Source: Enterococcus raffinosus (GTDB lineage Bacteria; Bacillota; Bacilli; Lactobacillales; Enterococcaceae). From it: DNA of 63,022 bases. The DNA lies in assembly GCF_018917525.1 (NCBI RefSeq), contig NZ_JAHLOS010000027.1, forward strand, positions 1-63,022, read 5' to 3'. The notes beneath the pieces are model-generated. The model was not told the DNA's origin. It did no database searches and worked only from the letters and a program-made list of their open reading frames with translations. Position numbers and translations under genes: made by a program. Shown here in pieces: positions 60,187 through 63,022 of the stretch (position 1 is the first letter of the stretch; each line of letters begins with the position of its first letter).

Positions 60187-60939
60187 ATGGGTGTTCTAGG
60201 TATTTCGATTGTAATGGGTTTGTACTATTGGTTTGCGAGATTGCGTTTTGGATATACCTTTTCCGGGATGTTGTCTCAGCCGCTTTCGGCGGCGTTAATT
60301 GCAGGGATTGCGACAGGTAAATTATCTGAAGCAATGGTGATTGGTGCGGGGATTCAGTTGGTTTATTTGGGTGTAACTTCGACACCAGGCGGCAATGTTC
60401 CCAGTGATCCGGCTTTAGCTTCGGCGATTGCGATCCCGATTGCTTTAGGAGTAGGAATGAACGCGGAGGCAGCGATTGCTTTGGCAGTGCCATTCGGTGT
60501 GTTAGGCGTATTTATGGATCAGCTTCGTCGGACGATCAATGCAACATGGGTTCACATGGCGGACAAATATGCAGAGGATTTAAATTATTCAGGGATTTAT
60601 CGCGCAGCGTTTTTATATCCTGCACTTGCTGGTTTTGTTATTCGTTTTCCTCTTGTATTTGCGGCGAATTTCTTCGGTCAATCGATCGTCAATCAAATCT
60701 TGGATGTCATTCCAAAATGGTTGATGCACGGTTTCGAAGTGATGGGTGGTATCTTGCCAGCGCTTGGATTTGCCTTGACCATCATGGTGATTGGCAAGAA
60801 ACATTTAATCCCTTATTTCTTGATTGGCTTTGTCGCGGTTGTTTACTTCGGCGCGGAAGTCATGGCTGTAGCAATTATCGGTATTTGCGTAGCATTCTTG
60901 GTTCGGAATAAAGCATTAGAAGAGGAGGCGGCTGCATAA
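60187..60939 (+). CDS. dgaC: PTS mannose-class EIIC (DgaC-like)
   Basis: The 250-residue membrane protein has six to eight helices, with the GAGIQLVYLGVTSTPGGNVPSDP segment (described in parts: GAGIQLVYLGV, PGGNVPSDPA) near residue 54, the family mark of sorbose/mannose EIIC. It forms the sugar channel with EIID. RBS AAGGGGC. Confidence 0.87.
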   Translation: MGVLGISIVMGLYYWFARLRFGYTFSGMLSQPLSAALIAGIATGKLSEAMVIGAGIQLVYLGVTSTPGGNVPSDPALASAIAIPIALGVGMNAEAAIALAVPFGVLGVFMDQLRRTINATWVHMADKYAEDLNYSGIYRAAFLYPALAGFVIRFPLVFAANFFGQSIVNQILDVIPKWLMHGFEVMGGILPALGFALTIMVIGKKHLIPYFLIGFVAVVYFGAEVMAVAIIGICVAFLVRNKALEEEAAA

Positions 60940-61790
60940 TGGAACAAATGACAGAAAAAAATGAACAGCAATTAGAGCAAAAGAAAATTACCAAAAAGGA
61001 ATTGTCTCGCTCCTTTTGGATTTATCAATTGGGTTGTGAGTTATCCAACTCTTACGAACGGCTGCAAAGTTTAGTTTTTTGTGCCTCAATGATTCCGGCG
61101 GTCAAGAAATTGTATGCCGATGATGAAGACGCGCAACGAGAAGCATTGAAACGCCACCTAAACTTTTTCAATACAGAAGGCACGATCGGTTCTTCTATTC
61201 AAGGGATCGTGATTGCAATGGAGGAAGAAAAATCCAATGGTGCGGCAATCACCGATACCGCGATTACATCAATTAAAACCGGTTTGATGGGACCTTTGGC
61301 AGGGATTGGCGATTCAATTATTTGGGCAGCGGTGATGCCGTTGATTATCTCGATTTTTATTCCGATGGCATCAAGCGGGAATGCGATTGGTGGAATCGGA
61401 CCGATTGTGATTTATACCGCAGTTACTATGTATATCAGCTGGTTGTTGATCAATAAATCGTACACATTAGGTCGTAACTCGATTTTAAGCTTATTGAAGG
61501 ATGGCAAGATCAAGCAGGTAATTTATGCGGCGAACGTCTTGGGAATGATGATGATGGGAGCGTTAAGTGCTAGTTACGTAAATATCACAAGCCCAATGAA
61601 ATTCAAAGTTCCAGGCGGCGCAACCATTATTTTGCAGGATATTTTTGATCAGATCGTGAAAGGCTTGTTGCCGTTGACTGCGGTATTTGCTATCTACTTC
61701 TTTATGGTCAAAAAGGGACCGAGATACGGCATTATTATCGGTACGATCGTGGTGATCAGTATCGTCGCTTCATTCTTCGGATTATTATAA
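60939..61790 (+). CDS. dgaD: PTS mannose-class EIID (DgaD-like)
   Basis: The 283-residue protein has KELSRSFWIYQLGCELSNSYERLQS within its first 45 residues (read in parts: SFWIYQLGCE, SNSYERLQ), FFNTEGTIGSSIQGIVIAMEE near 84, and the GLMGPLAGIGDSI segment, all typical of EIID. Helices are in the C-terminal two thirds. Its start overlaps the EIIC stop (TAATG). Confidence 0.87.
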   Translation: MEQMTEKNEQQLEQKKITKKELSRSFWIYQLGCELSNSYERLQSLVFCASMIPAVKKLYADDEDAQREALKRHLNFFNTEGTIGSSIQGIVIAMEEEKSNGAAITDTAITSIKTGLMGPLAGIGDSIIWAAVMPLIISIFIPMASSGNAIGGIGPIVIYTAVTMYISWLLINKSYTLGRNSILSLLKDGKIKQVIYAANVLGMMMMGALSASYVNITSPMKFKVPGGATIILQDIFDQIVKGLLPLTAVFAIYFFMVKKGPRYGIIIGTIVVISIVASFFGLL

Positions 61791-61809
61791 GACAATTGAA
61801 GGTGTAAAC

Positions 61810-62901
61810 ATGATTAGCTATGAAAAATTTGGTTTAAAAGAAGTGATCAATGCTTCTGGGCGAATGACGATTTTAGGAGTATCGAAGGTATCGGAAAAGG
61901 TGTTGGAAGCACAACGATTTGGTGGTGAACATTTCTTTGAGATGAGCGACTTGATGGTTCAAACGGGGAAGTACCTTGCTGACCTGTTGAAAACGGAAGA
62001 TGCGCAAATTGTCTCCTCTGCTTCGGCAGGGATCGCCCAATCTGTGGCTGCCATAATTGGAGAAGGAAGTCTTTATCACGTGTATCATCCTTATACAGCG
62101 AAGATCACGAAAAGAGAGATTATTATTCCAAAAGGCCACAATGTGGATTATGGCACCCCCGTGGAAGTCATGATCCAGCAAGGCGGCGGAAAAGTTGTAG
62201 AAGCTGGCTATGCCAATATGTGCTCTGCAAACCATCTGGAAATGATGGTGACGGCAGAAACAGCGGCGATTTTGTATATAAAAAGCCATCACACCGTTCA
62301 AAAAAGTATGTTGAGTGTTGAAGAAGCAGTTGAAGTAGCTCAAAGACATGGACTTCCATTGATCATAGATGCAGCGGCTGAAGAAGATCTCTTCAGTTAT
62401 ATCCAAGCAGGAGCGGATCTTGTGATCTATTCAGGAGCGAAAGCGATCGAAGGCCCTAGTGCCGGCTTGATCATCGGTAAGCAGCAATATGTGGAATGGG
62501 TGAGGTTACAAAGCAAAGGAATCGGTCGATCCATGAAGATCGGGAAAGACAATGTTTTAGGTTTTACCCAAGCAGTTGAGGATTACTTAGCTCACGGAAG
62601 TGAATCGGGAAAAGCGATGAAGCAACGATTGGCTCCGTTTATCTCAGCGGTGAATCAAATTCCAGCTTTAGAAGCAAAGATCGTACAAGATGGTGCAGGA
62701 CGAGACATTTATCGGGCAAGTGTCAAAGCATTGGAGAAAAAATCAGCTAGACAGATTATTACCGAACTGAAGGAAGAAAATCCAGCGATTTATACCCGGG
62801 AATATCAAGCGAATAATGGCATTATTGAGTTTGATATCCGCTCTGTCAACGAGCAGGAGATGGAGAAAATCGTTCAGCGTTTACTCGAAATCATGGAATA
62901 A
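61810..62901 (+). CDS. dgaE: DgaE-type PLP ammonia-lyase (SelA-like), D-glucosaminate 6-phosphate
   Basis: The 363-residue SelA-like PLP enzyme has VINASGRMTILG (about 12-23), SSASAGIAQSVAA, IIDAAAEEDL and the PLP Lys211 in IYSGAKAIEGPSAG. In Salmonella the same gene follows a sigma-54-driven mannose-class PTS and converts D-glucosaminate 6-phosphate to 2-keto-3-deoxygluconate 6-phosphate and ammonia. Here the position and the regulator both match. dgaF (aldolase) would be expected next but is outside the window. RBS GAAGGTG. Confidence 0.85.
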   Translation: MISYEKFGLKEVINASGRMTILGVSKVSEKVLEAQRFGGEHFFEMSDLMVQTGKYLADLLKTEDAQIVSSASAGIAQSVAAIIGEGSLYHVYHPYTAKITKREIIIPKGHNVDYGTPVEVMIQQGGGKVVEAGYANMCSANHLEMMVTAETAAILYIKSHHTVQKSMLSVEEAVEVAQRHGLPLIIDAAAEEDLFSYIQAGADLVIYSGAKAIEGPSAGLIIGKQQYVEWVRLQSKGIGRSMKIGKDNVLGFTQAVEDYLAHGSESGKAMKQRLAPFISAVNQIPALEAKIVQDGAGRDIYRASVKALEKKSARQIITELKEENPAIYTREYQANNGIIEFDIRSVNEQEMEKIVQRLLEIME

Positions 62902-62935
62902 AAAGTCTAGTGGTAATAAGTCAAGAGTAAAGTAA

Positions 62936-63022
62936 CACGTTTTCTACCCTAAAGAACTGAAAGAAGGTGCACTCAAAAAAGCCTAGCCTAATGAAGCGTT
63001 TTCACAGGCTGAGTTCAAAGAG
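62936..63022 (+). pseudogene. Transposase-like fragment at the window edge
   Basis: One frame reads VFYPKELKEGALKKA, stop, PNEAFSQAEFKE. The YPKELKEGA stretch resembles the N-terminus of HTH-type transposase OrfA proteins. It has a stop codon in frame and lies directly beyond dgaE, so an element may have cut the operon and displaced dgaF. Only 87 bases are visible, so this is a weak call. Confidence 0.35.

Overview
The window looks like chromosomal DNA of a low-GC Gram-positive bacterium of the Enterococcus type. The clues are strong GGAGG ribosome binding sites, many PTS genes, an LPQTG wall-anchored adhesin, a PcsB/SagA-type secreted hydrolase, a ComK-like gene, catabolite (cre-like) sites and a LevR/sigma-54 controlled mannose-class PTS. 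I see no rRNA or tRNA gene, no CRISPR array and no intact insertion sequence. Species-level placement is not possible from the sequence alone.

Left end (1-9712). A decayed group II intron reverse transcriptase (447-1006) abuts a frameshifted comK-like competence gene (935-1649, minus). Next come a membrane-anchored XRE regulator, a YdaT/DUF2188 protein, a GNAT acetyltransferase, a 55-residue conserved-looking small protein, and an overlapping pair for nucleoside 2-deoxyribosyltransferase and a LOG-family phosphoribohydrolase. At 5880-8694 (minus) lies a complete agr-type quorum-sensing operon, agrB-agrD-agrC-agrA. Its 50-residue peptide precursor is too short for an ordinary ORF scan and has a Cys-Ile-Ile-Phe-Gly core. 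A stand-alone LytTR DNA-binding protein lies just upstream of the operon. A 550-base gap with an integrase remnant precedes a glycerate kinase.

Surface region (11266-24670). A winged-helix regulator without a recognisable receiver domain sits immediately upstream of a 2,664-residue cell-wall adhesin. The adhesin has a candidate thioester domain, several beta-sandwich modules, 12 T-Q ester-bond (VaFE) repeats of two alternating subtypes, and LPQTG. Then come a neutral zinc metallopeptidase, a coiled-coil/CHAP peptidoglycan hydrolase and a lipoprotein carboxylesterase.

Central region (24760-37879). A glycerol/dihydroxyacetone operon (gldA-dhaM-dhaK-dhaL, minus) is divergent from a PocR-AraC regulator. 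It is followed by a UvrD-like helicase, a GNAT protein, a C_GCAxxG_C_C protein, a CoA-disulfide reductase whose rhodanese domain has lost its cysteine, a DinB-like protein, and a TetR regulator with a quinone-reductase-like MDR enzyme that share a matching operator. Two intergenic palindromic repeat elements of apparently one family lie at 29353-29570 and 32737-32875.

Right region (38348-63022) is sugar and amino-acid catabolism in four blocks. (1) A cre-marked operon has an FAD oxidoreductase, an ion-transporter-superfamily permease, a hydantoinase/oxoprolinase-like protein and an HEXXH protein, flanked by an aldose-1-epimerase-like gene, a ROK kinase and an RpiR regulator. (2) A PRD regulator heads an operon with an M42 aminopeptidase, a lactose/cellobiose-type PTS (IIA, IIB, IIC), an M24 Xaa-Pro peptidase and a MalY/PatB-type C-S lyase. 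(3) truA and a peptidase E. (4) A LevR-type sigma-54 activator faces a textbook -24/-12 promoter and a mannose-class PTS (IIA, IIB, IIC, IID) plus a DgaE-type ammonia-lyase, so it is probably the D-glucosaminate (dga) operon, cut by the window edge before dgaF. The last 90 bases carry a broken transposase-like fragment.
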